From the NCBI GenBank assembly GCA_039820405.1, contig JBCBQC010000063.1, positions 1-37,836 on the forward strand: 37,836 nt of DNA. Direction: 5' to 3'. This DNA is from CALLVY01 sp937899855 (GTDB lineage: Bacteria > Bacteroidota > Bacteroidia > Chitinophagales > Saprospiraceae). The notes beneath the pieces were generated by a model. The model worked only from the letters and a program-made list of their open reading frames with translations, was not told where the DNA came from and made no database searches. The number at the start of each line of letters is the position of its first letter. Position 1 is the first letter of the stretch. Both the position numbers and the translations under genes were made by a program. Below, piece by piece: positions 1-8,457 of this stretch.

Positions 1-491
1 TTGTCCGGGAGCCAATCAGTCAAATCGACCAATCGGGCTGTGCCAAATGGCAGAGCGCCTGTACCAGTACCGACCCCATTCGGCGTAGTGGTCAAGTGGG
101 CATCGGAACGGAACGGGTACCGGCCGGTTACGACCTCGCCGTCAGGGGGGGCATCCTCACCAGTGCCGTCACCATCAAACTTTGTAGCAATGGGGATTGG
201 TGTGACTTTGTCTTCGACCCCCACTACCCCCTGCGTCCCATTGGGGAAGTGGCCGACTTTATCGAACAAAATGGTCATTTGCCGGAGATGGTTTCCGCCG
301 CCCAGGTCGCCAGTGATCAAGGCTTTGAATTAAAACAGGTAAAGGTGCAGCAACTACAAAAAATCGAAGAGGCCTTTTTGTACGTCCTCCAAACCGAGGA
401 ACGACTAGCAAAGCTCCGGGAGCGCGTAGATCAACTGCGGGTGGAAAACGAGCGATTGAGTACATGCAATACCCCAATGTCTAAAAATTAA
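1..491 (+). CDS. C-terminal part of a secreted protein with S74-like coiled-coil tail (5' truncated)
   Basis: The reading frame is open from position 3 and runs off the left edge of the window, so the N-terminus is missing. The visible part carries a Gly-Ile-Gly-Thr segment, a DFVFDPHYPLRP block, an NGHLP block and a final amphipathic helix with many Glu, Leu and Arg residues. This succession is a common C-terminal module of Bacteroidota surface proteins annotated as tail-fiber or peptidase S74-like, where the last helix is thought to trimerise. The next gene, four bases downstream, is a paralog with the same tail, so the two are probably cotranscribed. An internal ATG at 96 exists, but homology to the paralog begins before it, so it is not the true start. 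The function is unknown; a surface or appendage structural role is inferred. Confidence 0.75.
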   Translation, partial: VREPISQIDQSGCAKWQSACTSTDPIRRSGQVGIGTERVPAGYDLAVRGGILTSAVTIKLCSNGDWCDFVFDPHYPLRPIGEVADFIEQNGHLPEMVSAAQVASDQGFELKQVKVQQLQKIEEAFLYVLQTEERLAKLRERVDQLRVENERLSTCNTPMSKN

Positions 492-495
492 TCCT

Positions 496-1446
496 ATGAA
501 GAAGCTTATAAAAACGTTTAGCCCCTATTTTGACCTCCCAAGGACTTTGCTGCTGCTGTGTCTATCGGCTAGTGTGTTCAGCGGTTTTGCGCAGTCCTGC
601 CCCAATGACTTAACTTGTCAAAACGGCCGACTGCGCTTGCGGTTCGACGCTCCACCCCCCAATAACCTCCAGTACTTTTTCTGTTTTGGCCCCACCGATT
701 ATCGCAACGGGACTTATCCCCCCCTCCCCCAAAGTACCTTCTCTACCCCCGACCAGCCACCACCAGCGACGGACTACGTAGAGTTCGCTATTTTTTGTGA
801 TGGCACCGAGAATATTACGGTATCCATTAGTTCGGGACCGAGCAGTGGTTTTAACCGCTGTACTTACACCAGCGGTAGCTACTGCTACAATTGTGAGCTG
901 GTCAGTTGTGGGGTGGCGCCGGAGGAATGCTTGGACAAAATTTTGCCTTGCTTGGATGAATTTACCAGCTACCTGGAGCCCATTTTGGAGGATGTGGAAT
1001 GTAAACAGTGGGAAGGACCTTGTAGCGATAGTCCGATCTTCCGCTCCGGCCCCGTGGCCATTGGTACGGGACGACAAGCCCCAATGGGGCTTGCGGTTAA
1101 AAGGGCACTGGTATCCGATGAAATTAAGATTGAGGAATGCGAGGTGGCAGTTTGGTGCGATTACGTCTTCGAGCCGGACTACGACCGTCTTTGCCTCCCC
1201 GAACTGCGGACCTTTCTGGACGAGCAACAACACTTACCGGGTATCCCACCGGCCGAGCAGTTGGTAGCAGCGGGTGGCTTTGAATTGGGTGATATGACTT
1301 TACGCTATCAGGAAAAAATCGAGGAGCTGTTTTTACACCTTATCGATCTGCAAAATGAGACCAAGGCCCTTGAAGGGGAACTGAATCAGCTACTCGCTGA
1401 AAATCAACGTCTAAAAGCTATCCCCTCTCCTACCAATCGGAACTAA
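496..1446 (+). CDS. secreted protein with S74-like coiled-coil tail
   Basis: 316 residues. The N-terminus has lysines followed by a hydrophobic stretch ending in Phe-Ala-Gln before a Ser-Cys, consistent with a signal peptide. The middle (about residues 35–180) is Cys-rich with several spaced cysteine pairs, suggesting a disulfide-stabilised extracellular domain. From about residue 185 the protein parallels the upstream partial gene: a GTGRQAP block, DYVFEPDYDRL, then EQQHLPGIP, and a terminal Leu/Glu/Gln-rich coiled coil. This tail is recurrent in Bacteroidota surface proteins. It starts four bases after the stop of its neighbour and ends 13 bases before the convergent egtD stop. No catalytic motif is visible; the specific role is unknown. 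Confidence 0.75.
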   Translation: MKKLIKTFSPYFDLPRTLLLLCLSASVFSGFAQSCPNDLTCQNGRLRLRFDAPPPNNLQYFFCFGPTDYRNGTYPPLPQSTFSTPDQPPPATDYVEFAIFCDGTENITVSISSGPSSGFNRCTYTSGSYCYNCELVSCGVAPEECLDKILPCLDEFTSYLEPILEDVECKQWEGPCSDSPIFRSGPVAIGTGRQAPMGLAVKRALVSDEIKIEECEVAVWCDYVFEPDYDRLCLPELRTFLDEQQHLPGIPPAEQLVAAGGFELGDMTLRYQEKIEELFLHLIDLQNETKALEGELNQLLAENQRLKAIPSPTNRN

Positions 1447-1459
1447 AAATGCCAAGACC

Positions 1460-2404
1460 CTACCCCCGCACCCACAAACTATCCGTAAAATACCCCCGCC
1501 GATCCCGAAAATGACTCGCCACCCGAAAGCCGCAGTCCCCCGCCAGCTGCTCCAGCTCCGCGTAGGTATACTTGCGCGACAACTCCGTAGCAATCAACTC
1601 GTGCTCCCCAAAAGCAATCCGGGGGCCCGTCGGTCCCAGTTGCACCTGTTGGGCACACAAACTCACCAGGTAGCTGCGGACCTCGCCGTTTTGGGGATTG
1701 TACGAACAGTAAAAATCAAACTGCTCGACCACAAAATTGGCTCCCAACTCGCGGTTCATCCGCTCCAGGAGGTTGAGGTTAAAGCTACGGGTAATGCCCG
1801 CCGCATCGTTGTAGGCCCGACGGATGATGTTGGGATTCTTTTGCAGGTCGACCCCCAGTAGCAACTTGTCGCCCGGGCGGATGGCCCGGTGGAAACGTTG
1901 GAGGAGATCGCGGGCTTCGGCAGGGTGGTAATTGCCGATATTACTGCCCAGAAAGAGGAGTAAATTGGGACTGCTCTCCACCCCCAGGCGCTCACCCAGA
2001 ATTTGGAAGTAGTCGCCGACCAGGGCTTCGATTTTCAAATCGGGCAGCTCGCGTTGGAGCTTGGCTTGCAATTGCTTCATGGCCTCCGAGGAGATGTCGA
2101 CGGGCAAGTAGGTAAAGTCAAAACCCGCGTTGACCAAATAACGCAGCAGGTGGTAGGTCTTGAGCCCATCCCCCGCCCCCAACTCCACGATGTTGAAATG
2201 CTCCGTAAAATCGAGCGCCGCCACAATGTCGGGCGACTGCTCCTGAAGGATTTCAAACTCGCAGTTGGTCAGGTAATATTCGGGCATCTCCATGATGGCT
2301 TGGAAAAGCTGGCTGCCCCGGTCATCGTAGAAATACTTGGAGGACGTGTGTTTTTGGGGGGCGCTCAGCCCCCGGCTCATATCTTCGGCAAAGGTGCTCA
2401 TCAT
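1460..2404 (-). CDS. egtD: L-histidine N-alpha-methyltransferase (EgtD)
   Basis: 314 residues, near the usual ~320 of the family. EgtD transfers three methyl groups from S-adenosylmethionine to the alpha-amino group of histidine to form hercynine, the first step of ergothioneine synthesis. A SAM-binding motif (VELGAGDGLKT) lies near residue 70, and the characteristic ITRSFNLNLLERMNRELGAN block near residue 210 is a clear family signature. An N-terminal YFYDDRGSQLF segment is also typical. The frame is open further upstream, but that extension lies inside egtB; the start is set at the ATG pair at 2404/2401, four bases after the egtB stop. The tight spacing indicates an egtB–egtD transcription unit. 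Confidence 0.93.
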   Translation of the reverse strand: MMSTFAEDMSRGLSAPQKHTSSKYFYDDRGSQLFQAIMEMPEYYLTNCEFEILQEQSPDIVAALDFTEHFNIVELGAGDGLKTYHLLRYLVNAGFDFTYLPVDISSEAMKQLQAKLQRELPDLKIEALVGDYFQILGERLGVESSPNLLLFLGSNIGNYHPAEARDLLQRFHRAIRPGDKLLLGVDLQKNPNIIRRAYNDAAGITRSFNLNLLERMNRELGANFVVEQFDFYCSYNPQNGEVRSYLVSLCAQQVQLGPTGPRIAFGEHELIATELSRKYTYAELEQLAGDCGFRVASHFRDRRGYFTDSLWVRG

Positions 2405-2408
2405 CAAA

Positions 2409-3554
2409 TTATTGGGCCAAACGAATTCCGGTATACTGCCAACGGGCATCGGGATGAAAGAAATTGCGGTAGGTGGAACGACTGTGGCCCGGCGAGGTGG
2501 CAATCGACGCACCGCGCAGCACCATCTGGTTGACCATAAACTTCCCATTGTACTCCCCCACCGCACCGGGGGCCTTGTTAAAACGGGGATAGGGCAGATA
2601 CGCACTATTGGTCCATTCCCAACGCTGCCCCCACTCCATATCCGGAGCCGCCACCTCCCATTCAAACTCAGTGGGCAAACGCCGCCCCCGCCACTCCGCG
2701 TAGGCCGCCGCTTCGTAAAAACTGACGTGCCCCAGAATGCCCTCGGGATCCACCGGCTGCAAACCCGCCAGGGTGTAGTGATGCCACTCCCCATCGATAC
2801 GGTGCCAATACAAAGGCGCCCGGATCGACTCCCGATTGACCCACGACCAGCCCTCATCGAGCCAGTAGTCAAATTTCTCGTAAGCACCCGCCGCCATAAA
2901 TTCCAAGTACTCCCCGTTCGTCACCAAACCCTTATCCACCGTACAGGCCTCCAAGTACACCTTGTGGCGCCCCAACTCATTGTCGTAGCAAAAACCCTCC
3001 TCGGCAAAACCAACCTCGTACACCCCCTCCGCAATGGGCAAACGCCCCGAATCCCGACCGGCACGGGCGAGGAGGTTGAAATCCTCCCGATAGACGGGAA
3101 AGATGGGATTGTCCCCCAAGGCGTATTTCAAGTCGGTAATCAAAAGCTCCTGGTGTTGCTGCTCGTGGTGCAGCCCCAGTACAATCAGTGCGGATAAGTC
3201 CTCGTCGAGGGGCTGGCTCAGGAGTTGCTCCATCGCCCCATCCACGTACTTGCGGTAGGCATAAACCTCTTCCACCCCCGGTCGCGTAATGCTGCCCCGG
3301 TGCGTCCGTACGATCCGGTCGCCCACATTGTTGTAGTAACTGTTAAACAAATAGTTGAAATCCCGGTCGTAAAGCGTATAATCCGGGCAGTACGGCAAGA
3401 GGACCATCTGTTCAAAAAACCAGGTCGTATGTGCCAGGTGCCACTTGGGCGGACTCGCAAACTCGACGGGTTGGGGAATGTAGTCCTCAATTTTGAGGGG
3501 ACGGCAAAGCTGGCAAGTATATTGCCGCACCTCGCGGTATCTTTGGTGTAGCAT
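2409..3554 (-). CDS. egtB: ergothioneine biosynthesis sulfoxide synthase (EgtB)
   Basis: 381 residues. EgtB is an iron(II)- and oxygen-dependent enzyme that couples a thiol (gamma-glutamylcysteine or cysteine, depending on type) to hercynine and oxidises it to the sulfoxide. The N-terminal DinB-like part contains WHLAHTTWFFE (His42) and HHEQQHQE (His130, His134), the HxxxHxE-type iron ligands. The C-terminal half is an FGE-sulfatase (formylglycine-generating-like) domain with LPTEFEWEVAA and a final YTGIRLA. It lies directly upstream of egtD. An ovothiol-type enzyme (OvoA) is less likely because the methyltransferase here is a separate EgtD and the protein is short. Substrate thiol choice cannot be told from sequence by eye. 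Confidence 0.92.
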   Translation of the reverse strand: MLHQRYREVRQYTCQLCRPLKIEDYIPQPVEFASPPKWHLAHTTWFFEQMVLLPYCPDYTLYDRDFNYLFNSYYNNVGDRIVRTHRGSITRPGVEEVYAYRKYVDGAMEQLLSQPLDEDLSALIVLGLHHEQQHQELLITDLKYALGDNPIFPVYREDFNLLARAGRDSGRLPIAEGVYEVGFAEEGFCYDNELGRHKVYLEACTVDKGLVTNGEYLEFMAAGAYEKFDYWLDEGWSWVNRESIRAPLYWHRIDGEWHHYTLAGLQPVDPEGILGHVSFYEAAAYAEWRGRRLPTEFEWEVAAPDMEWGQRWEWTNSAYLPYPRFNKAPGAVGEYNGKFMVNQMVLRGASIATSPGHSRSTYRNFFHPDARWQYTGIRLAQ

Positions 3555-3636
3555 GTATCTGGCTAAATTGAGTATTCAATGGTTTATAAAAGCAACACGA
3601 GGCCACGAAAGAAGGTTTAACCAGTGGCCCGCGATC

Positions 3637-4308
3637 TTATTTCTTCGAACCCACGACCAAGCCGTTGAGTAAATCCATGATGCGGGACTCCACTTTTTCA
3701 GCGTAGCTCTTGCCCGTAAAGACGATATACTGCAAGCTCAGGCCTTCTTGGGAGGCAAAATAGTAATGGTAGACCAAATCGAGCCCCGATACGGTGGCCT
3801 CCAACTGGGTGTACAATACGGTCACCCCGTTTACCACCCGGTACTCCTCCTCCAGGACCTTCAAGTTACTGCCCATTTTATTGGCTTGTTGGACCGCAAT
3901 TTTCTGCAATTGAGCCGTGGGAATCTCCCAGGCTTCGTAAACGGTCATGCCGTAAGCTTCTTCACTGGATCCCTTGTATTGAAAGGCCAATTCCGCTTGC
4001 GGATTCAACAAATTGGCATCGATCGACTCCCACTGCTCTCCATCGTACCAGGCCCGGTAGCTTCCCCCCTCGCCCACTTCCTGCTTCGTGGCCACCTCGG
4101 GCTTTTGATAAGCTATGGCACTGGTATCCAGCGAGGTATATTCGGCACGAAGCAGTTGGCGGTACTCTTCCGCCGTATACCAAGTACCTCCTTCCAGAAG
4201 GACCACCGAGTCCCCCCGTTCCGTAATCGCCTTAGTCTGGGCTTTCAAAGGTACAGAATACAACACAATAAAAACGCCGATGATCCAAGAAAAACGTCCG
4301 TTTGTCAT
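3637..4308 (-). CDS. secreted protein of unknown function
   Basis: 223 residues from the ATG at 4308. An upstream in-frame extension to 4353 is rejected because it would bury the signal peptide: Met-Thr-Asn-Gly-Arg then a hydrophobic stretch ending in Leu-Lys-Ala-Gln. The mature part is mixed alpha/beta with no motif that I recognise. It includes a Trp/Tyr-rich N-terminal half and a C-terminal half (LDLVYHYYFASQEGLSLQYIVFTG) that resembles small lipid- or ligand-binding beta folds only in general appearance. It lies upstream of egtB on the same strand with an 82-base gap, and a perfect -7 box sits about 100 bases before its start. Participation in ergothioneine metabolism is not indicated. 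Confidence 0.6.
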   Translation of the reverse strand: MTNGRFSWIIGVFIVLYSVPLKAQTKAITERGDSVVLLEGGTWYTAEEYRQLLRAEYTSLDTSAIAYQKPEVATKQEVGEGGSYRAWYDGEQWESIDANLLNPQAELAFQYKGSSEEAYGMTVYEAWEIPTAQLQKIAVQQANKMGSNLKVLEEEYRVVNGVTVLYTQLEATVSGLDLVYHYYFASQEGLSLQYIVFTGKSYAEKVESRIMDLLNGLVVGSKK

Positions 4309-4406
4309 ACATGATTTTTTAGGAACCTCACCGCCGCTTAGCGCGGGCGGCATTCGAGCTGGCCGTAGGAACTGGGGTTGGGATTTTCCGGGCCCGTTGG
4401 AGTCCC

Positions 4407-4414
4407 CAAAGATA
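4407..4414 (-). promoter_or_regulatory. Bacteroidota -7 box for the 3637–4308 gene
   Basis: Read on the minus strand this is TATCTTTG, a perfect match to the Bacteroidota consensus TAnnTTTG. It would give a leader of about 90 bases. I do not see a good -33 TTTG at the expected spacing. Confidence 0.45.
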
Positions 4415-4449
4415 AGTAAGTCTTTGAGAGTTCGGCCATTCCACTACAT

Positions 4450-4478
4450 AAAAATGCCCGGTACCAAAGGTACCGGGC
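4450..4478 (-). terminator. Rho-independent terminator of the repeat-protein gene
   Basis: A perfect 10-bp inverted repeat (GCCCGGTACC / GGTACCGGGC) has a three-base loop at 4456–4478. On the minus strand it is followed by ATTTTTATG, a U-rich tail. It lies about 70 bases after the stop of the large repeat protein. On the plus strand no T-run follows, so it is directional. Confidence 0.8.
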
Positions 4479-4546
4479 TCCGTCTCAAGTCCAACCATTC
4501 TGGGAAGACTTCTCTTTATTTTACTGACAAATTATATTTTCCAGTC

Positions 4547-7500
4547 CTAGTAGGTCTTGACAAATCGCTCGCGCTGTTGGAACGACTCGCTCTCAATCAT
4601 CAGGAAGTACAAGCCATCCACCAACTGGCTGACGTCCAGCTCAGTCTGATGCTGGCCAGCAGTGAGTGGGTAGGGCTCACGGTGCATGACCTGACCGTTG
4701 AGATTGTAGATGACCAGGGTCGCCAGTTCATCCACCGTTGGGGCTACCGTAAAGCGCAGGTTCAGTTGATCCACCGCGGGATTGGGCGCCAGGCTCAGGT
4801 CGCTGACCGCGCTCAAACCAAGGCTCGGGCCAGTCTTCGGAGCGGCAATATTACCGGTCAAGGCCACCACGCGGTTGACTTCGATAAAATTGTCCGATAA
4901 GTCAAAGCAGTCATCCGTCAGCGCAACGGCGGCAGCATTGTCACCCGGCTGAGCGATGATGTTACCGGTGTAGGCCAAGCCCCAGACGCGGCAGACGCCA
5001 CCACCAGCCCCTTCAAAGTTCTGGCTGTTGCCCGGAGGGATCCCCAAGATGTTGTTCTGATCGTCCGTAATCACGTAGGCGTAGAGCGAATTCGAAGCAT
5101 CGGCGTGGGCAAAGCTGATGATGTCATCAAAGCCGTCGCCCGCAATGGTATTGACACTGGTTTGGCCGCTGACCGTCGCCACGCTACCCCCATCGGGATT
5201 GTCGCGTACCACCGCCACAAAGTTGGAGGAAATGGCCCAGCATTCGGTCGAGAAGAAGGTCGTAAAGACGTTGTCCCCTACCTGAGCCAGCAGGTCGCCC
5301 GTAAAGGCAAAACCCCAGACGCGGCAGGTACCCGGAGGCGCATCGTCAAAGTCGGCGCTGGCGCCGGGAGGCAATCCGAGGATGGTATTTTGATCATCCG
5401 TAATAACGTACTGGTACTTGGAAGCCGAAGCGCCACTGTTGCTAAACTCGACGATGTCGGGCGTACCGTCCTGCGTACAGACGTAGGCGCGGGGCTCCCC
5501 ATCCGCCGTACTGACCGTCCCACCGAAGGGCTTTTCGCGGTTGATCGTGATAAAATTATCGGACAGGTCAAAGCACTCATCACTCAGGGCCACACTGGCG
5601 GCATTGTCGCCGGGCTGCGCGAGGATGCTTCCCGTGTAGGCCAAGCCCCAGACGCGACAGACGCCTTCGCCCGCTCCTTCAAAGTCTTGCATATTACCCG
5701 GAGGAATGCCCAGGATATTGTTCTGATCGTCCGTAATCACGTAGGCGTAGTTGGAGTTCGAAGCACCGCTGTTGACAAAGCTAACGACGTCGGGTAGGCC
5801 GTCACCGGGGCAGGTAAAGCGCACCGTATTGCCCGAAGGCATGGCCACCGTACCCCCATCGGGCGTATCGCGACCCACCGTGATAAAGTTCGAAGACAGC
5901 GCGTAGCAACCATCCGCCAACTGCGTCGCCGTGGCATCGTCGCCGGGCTGCGCCAGGATGTTGCCCGAGAAAGCGAGCCCCCACACACGGCAGATGCCTT
6001 CACCCGCGCCTTCAAAGTTTTGACTGTTCCCCGGAGGTAGGCCCAGGATGATGTTGTTGTCGTCGGTAATGACGTAGCGGTAATTGCTGGCGGTACTGGT
6101 CGTCGTAAAGCTAACGATGTCGTCGATGCCATCGCCAGGGCAGGTGTAGCGCACCGTATTGCCCGAAGGCATGGCCACCATTCCACCGTCTTCGCCGACG
6201 CGGTTGACCTCGATAAAGTTGCTGGACAGCTCAAAGCAGCCATCGGAGAGGGCCACGCTGGTGGCATTGTCACCCGCACTGGCGATGACGTTACCGGTGT
6301 AGGAAAGTCCCCAGACCCGGCAGACACCCGATCCAGCACCTTCAAAATCTTGCATATTACCCGGAGGAACGCCCAAGATATTGTTCTGGTCGTCCGTGAT
6401 CACGTAGGCGTAGTTGGCCGCCGAGCTGGTATTGTGCATAAAGCTGATGACGTCGCTGATGCCATCACCGGGGCAAGTCGATACACTGGTGGCACCTCCG
6501 TCCGTAGCGACGGTTCCGCCGTCTACGTCGTCCTGGCTACGATTGACCAGCAAGAAATTATCGGATAAGTCAAAGCAATCATTGGACAAGTCTACCATAG
6601 CGGCATTATCGCCCACCTGTGCGGTCAGCATACCGGTAAAGGAAAGTCCCCAAACCCGACAGACGCCCGGAAAGACCCCTTCAAAGTTGACGCTGTTGCC
6701 CGGAGGCAAACCGAGAATGTTGTTCTGATCGTCGGTGACGACGTAGCGGAAGTTAGCCGCCGAGCTGCCCTGCTGGGCAAACTCCAGGATATCGTCGCTG
6801 CCGTCGTTGGTACATACACTTTTTTCCGTCGTCCCGTCAGTAAAGGTGACACTACCGGCCGCGGCGGGAGCACGAACGACTTCGATAAAGTTGCTGGAGA
6901 GTGCGAAACAGCCGTCGGCCAATTCCGTAGCCACGGCATCCTGACCGGCTTGTGCGAGGAGGTTGCCTTCAAAGGCCAAACCCCAAACGCGGCAGACGCC
7001 CTCACCCGCGCCTTCAAAGTTTTGGCTGTTGCCCGGGGGAACGCCCAAGATGATGTTGTTGTCGTCGGTGATGACGTAGCGGTAGTTGGGAAAGGTACTG
7101 GTCGTCGTAAACGAAACGATGTCGTCGTTGCCATCACCGGGGCAGGTGTAGCGGAGGGTCGCTCCCGAAGGCATCGCTACGGTACCCGCATCGGGTTTGC
7201 CGCGTACGATTTCGATAAAGTTGTCCGATAAGTCAAAGCAACCCGTACTGAGGGATTTATTGGTCGCCAAGTCGCCGGGGAAAATGGTCAAGTCACCCGT
7301 GTAGGAAATCCCCCACACGCGGCAAATGCCTTCACCCGCTCCTTCAAAATTCTGACTATTGCTGGGGGGAACGCCGAGTACGATGTTGTTGTCGTCCGTA
7401 ATGACGTAGCCGTAATTGGCACCGGAGGTAGTTACGTGGCTAAAGTTGACGATGTCGTCATTGCCGTCACCGGGGCAGGTGTTGACCGTCGTATTGCCAT

Positions 7501-8269
7501 CCGTCGTGGCTACCGTACCGCCCACCACGTCGATCCGGGTGACGGTGATAAAATTGGCCGAGAGGTCAAAGCAGCCATCACTGAGGTCGGTGCTGGCGGC
7601 ATTGTCGCCAACGCTAGCGGTCAGGTTACCGGTGTAAGACAAGCCCCAAACGCGGCAAACTCCGGGAGGTACCCCTTCAAAGTTGAGGACATTACCCGGC
7701 AGGCCCAGGATATTGTTCTGATCGTCGGTTACCACGTACTGGTAGGCGGCATTGGAGGAGGTGACGTGGGTAAAGATAATTTTATCGTCATAGCCATCGG
7801 TGGCGCATACGGTTTCGTCGGTACTGCCACTAGGGGTACTTACGGTACCGCCATCGGGCCGGTCGCGGACGACGGTGAGGAAATCCCGGGAAATGGCCCA
7901 GCAACCGGTCGAGAAGAAGGTGCTGAACACGTGGTCACCGGGGTTGGCGAGCAGGTCACCCGTGTAGGTAAACCCCCACACGCGGCAATCACCCGTTCCG
8001 GCGCCTTCAAAGTTTTGGCTGCTGCCCGGAGGGATCCCCAGGATGACGTTGTTGTCGTCGGTAATGACGTAGGCAAAGTTGGTGGTACCGCTGCTGGTAT
8101 TGGCAAACTCGATGATGTCGTCTTGCCCATCGCCCGGACAAGTGTACACCCGAGTGGCCCCATCCGCGCTGGTCACGGACACACCGGTCTCACACTGCGC
8201 CCACAAGCCATTGCCCGCCAGGAAGGCCAGCAAGAAGAGTAGGGTTTGTTGAAGGTAGGACTTGGTCAT
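4547..8269 (-). CDS. large secreted protein of ten ~110-residue repeats with T9SS type A sorting domain
   Basis: 1240 residues. A signal peptide ends in Leu-Trp-Ala-Gln (about residue 25). Then come ten tandem repeats of about 110 residues (to about 1135). Each contains GGTVA, a (T)CPGDG.DD block, YVITDD.N.ILG.PPGNSQNFEGA, CRVWGL.YTGNL and GCFDLS.NFI. Most repeats have three cysteines (CPGDG, CRVWG, GCF). The last ~80 residues form a type IX secretion sorting domain: LAPNPAVDQLNL, LVIYNLNGQVM and a final Lys-Thr-Tyr, so the protein should cross the outer membrane and be surface-anchored or released. The repeats are beta-rich; an adhesive or structural role is inferred and no enzymatic motif is seen. 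It has its own promoter region and a strong terminator, so it is probably monocistronic. Confidence 0.88.
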   Translation of the reverse strand: MTKSYLQQTLLFLLAFLAGNGLWAQCETGVSVTSADGATRVYTCPGDGQDDIIEFANTSSGTTNFAYVITDDNNVILGIPPGSSQNFEGAGTGDCRVWGFTYTGDLLANPGDHVFSTFFSTGCWAISRDFLTVVRDRPDGGTVSTPSGSTDETVCATDGYDDKIIFTHVTSSNAAYQYVVTDDQNNILGLPGNVLNFEGVPPGVCRVWGLSYTGNLTASVGDNAASTDLSDGCFDLSANFITVTRIDVVGGTVATTDGNTTVNTCPGDGNDDIVNFSHVTTSGANYGYVITDDNNIVLGVPPSNSQNFEGAGEGICRVWGISYTGDLTIFPGDLATNKSLSTGCFDLSDNFIEIVRGKPDAGTVAMPSGATLRYTCPGDGNDDIVSFTTTSTFPNYRYVITDDNNIILGVPPGNSQNFEGAGEGVCRVWGLAFEGNLLAQAGQDAVATELADGCFALSSNFIEVVRAPAAAGSVTFTDGTTEKSVCTNDGSDDILEFAQQGSSAANFRYVVTDDQNNILGLPPGNSVNFEGVFPGVCRVWGLSFTGMLTAQVGDNAAMVDLSNDCFDLSDNFLLVNRSQDDVDGGTVATDGGATSVSTCPGDGISDVISFMHNTSSAANYAYVITDDQNNILGVPPGNMQDFEGAGSGVCRVWGLSYTGNVIASAGDNATSVALSDGCFELSSNFIEVNRVGEDGGMVAMPSGNTVRYTCPGDGIDDIVSFTTTSTASNYRYVITDDNNIILGLPPGNSQNFEGAGEGICRVWGLAFSGNILAQPGDDATATQLADGCYALSSNFITVGRDTPDGGTVAMPSGNTVRFTCPGDGLPDVVSFVNSGASNSNYAYVITDDQNNILGIPPGNMQDFEGAGEGVCRVWGLAYTGSILAQPGDNAASVALSDECFDLSDNFITINREKPFGGTVSTADGEPRAYVCTQDGTPDIVEFSNSGASASKYQYVITDDQNTILGLPPGASADFDDAPPGTCRVWGFAFTGDLLAQVGDNVFTTFFSTECWAISSNFVAVVRDNPDGGSVATVSGQTSVNTIAGDGFDDIISFAHADASNSLYAYVITDDQNNILGIPPGNSQNFEGAGGGVCRVWGLAYTGNIIAQPGDNAAAVALTDDCFDLSDNFIEVNRVVALTGNIAAPKTGPSLGLSAVSDLSLAPNPAVDQLNLRFTVAPTVDELATLVIYNLNGQVMHREPYPLTAGQHQTELDVSQLVDGLYFLMIESESFQQRERFVKTY
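4865..8195 (-). repeat. ten tandem ~330-bp coding repeats
   Basis: The DNA of the repeat protein is itself periodic: blocks encoding the CRVWG and ITDD motifs recur about every 330 bases. Repeats 4 and 7 are especially alike, sharing VSFTTTST and NYRYVITDD segments. Repeats 1 and 9 share an unusual FFST.CWAIS variant. These pairings suggest multi-repeat duplications. Boundaries are approximate. Confidence 0.8.
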
Positions 8270-8329
8270 TGTTTATTGTTTTAATGTTTTGGAAAAATGG
8301 ATGCTCCACGGTGCTCGTGCGGAACACCC

Positions 8330-8337
8330 CAAAGCTA
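8330..8337 (-). promoter_or_regulatory. Bacteroidota -7 box for the repeat-protein gene
   Basis: On the minus strand this reads TAGCTTTG, a perfect TAnnTTTG. It lies about 60 bases before the ATG at 8269. There is no convincing -33 element; three phased direct repeats occupy the region just upstream instead, which would suit an activator-dependent promoter. Confidence 0.5.
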
Positions 8338-8358
8338 TAAAAAGGGTATCCCAGGGCG

Positions 8359-8391
8359 ATCACGAAATTATCACAAGAGTATCACAAGGGC
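8359..8391 (-). repeat. three phased 11-bp direct repeats upstream of the repeat-protein promoter
   Basis: On the plus strand the copies are ATCACGAAATT, ATCACAAGAGT and ATCACAAGGGC, each starting 11 bases after the last. The block sits about 22 to 54 bases upstream of the -7 box on the transcribed strand. One-helical-turn spacing is typical of binding sites for an activator stacking on one face of DNA. Confidence 0.5.
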
Positions 8392-8457
8392 CTTTAATGG
8401 CCGGTGGGAAGGAAAGAAGAAAGAAAATGTCCGGGGACGGACATTCACTAGGAGGGC

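Noticed and set aside
2405..2887. N-terminal extension of egtD
   Set aside because: It overlaps egtB out of frame and reads as Arg/Pro-rich nonsense; the ATG at 2404 fits the family.
3601..3629. GGCCAC/GTGGCC inverted repeat between the secreted protein gene and egtB
   Set aside because: Long 17-base loop and no T-run; too weak to call a terminator.
4865..8195. Regular DNA periodicity considered as a CRISPR array
   Set aside because: The ~330-base period is fully explained by coding repeats in one long frame with a signal peptide and T9SS tail.
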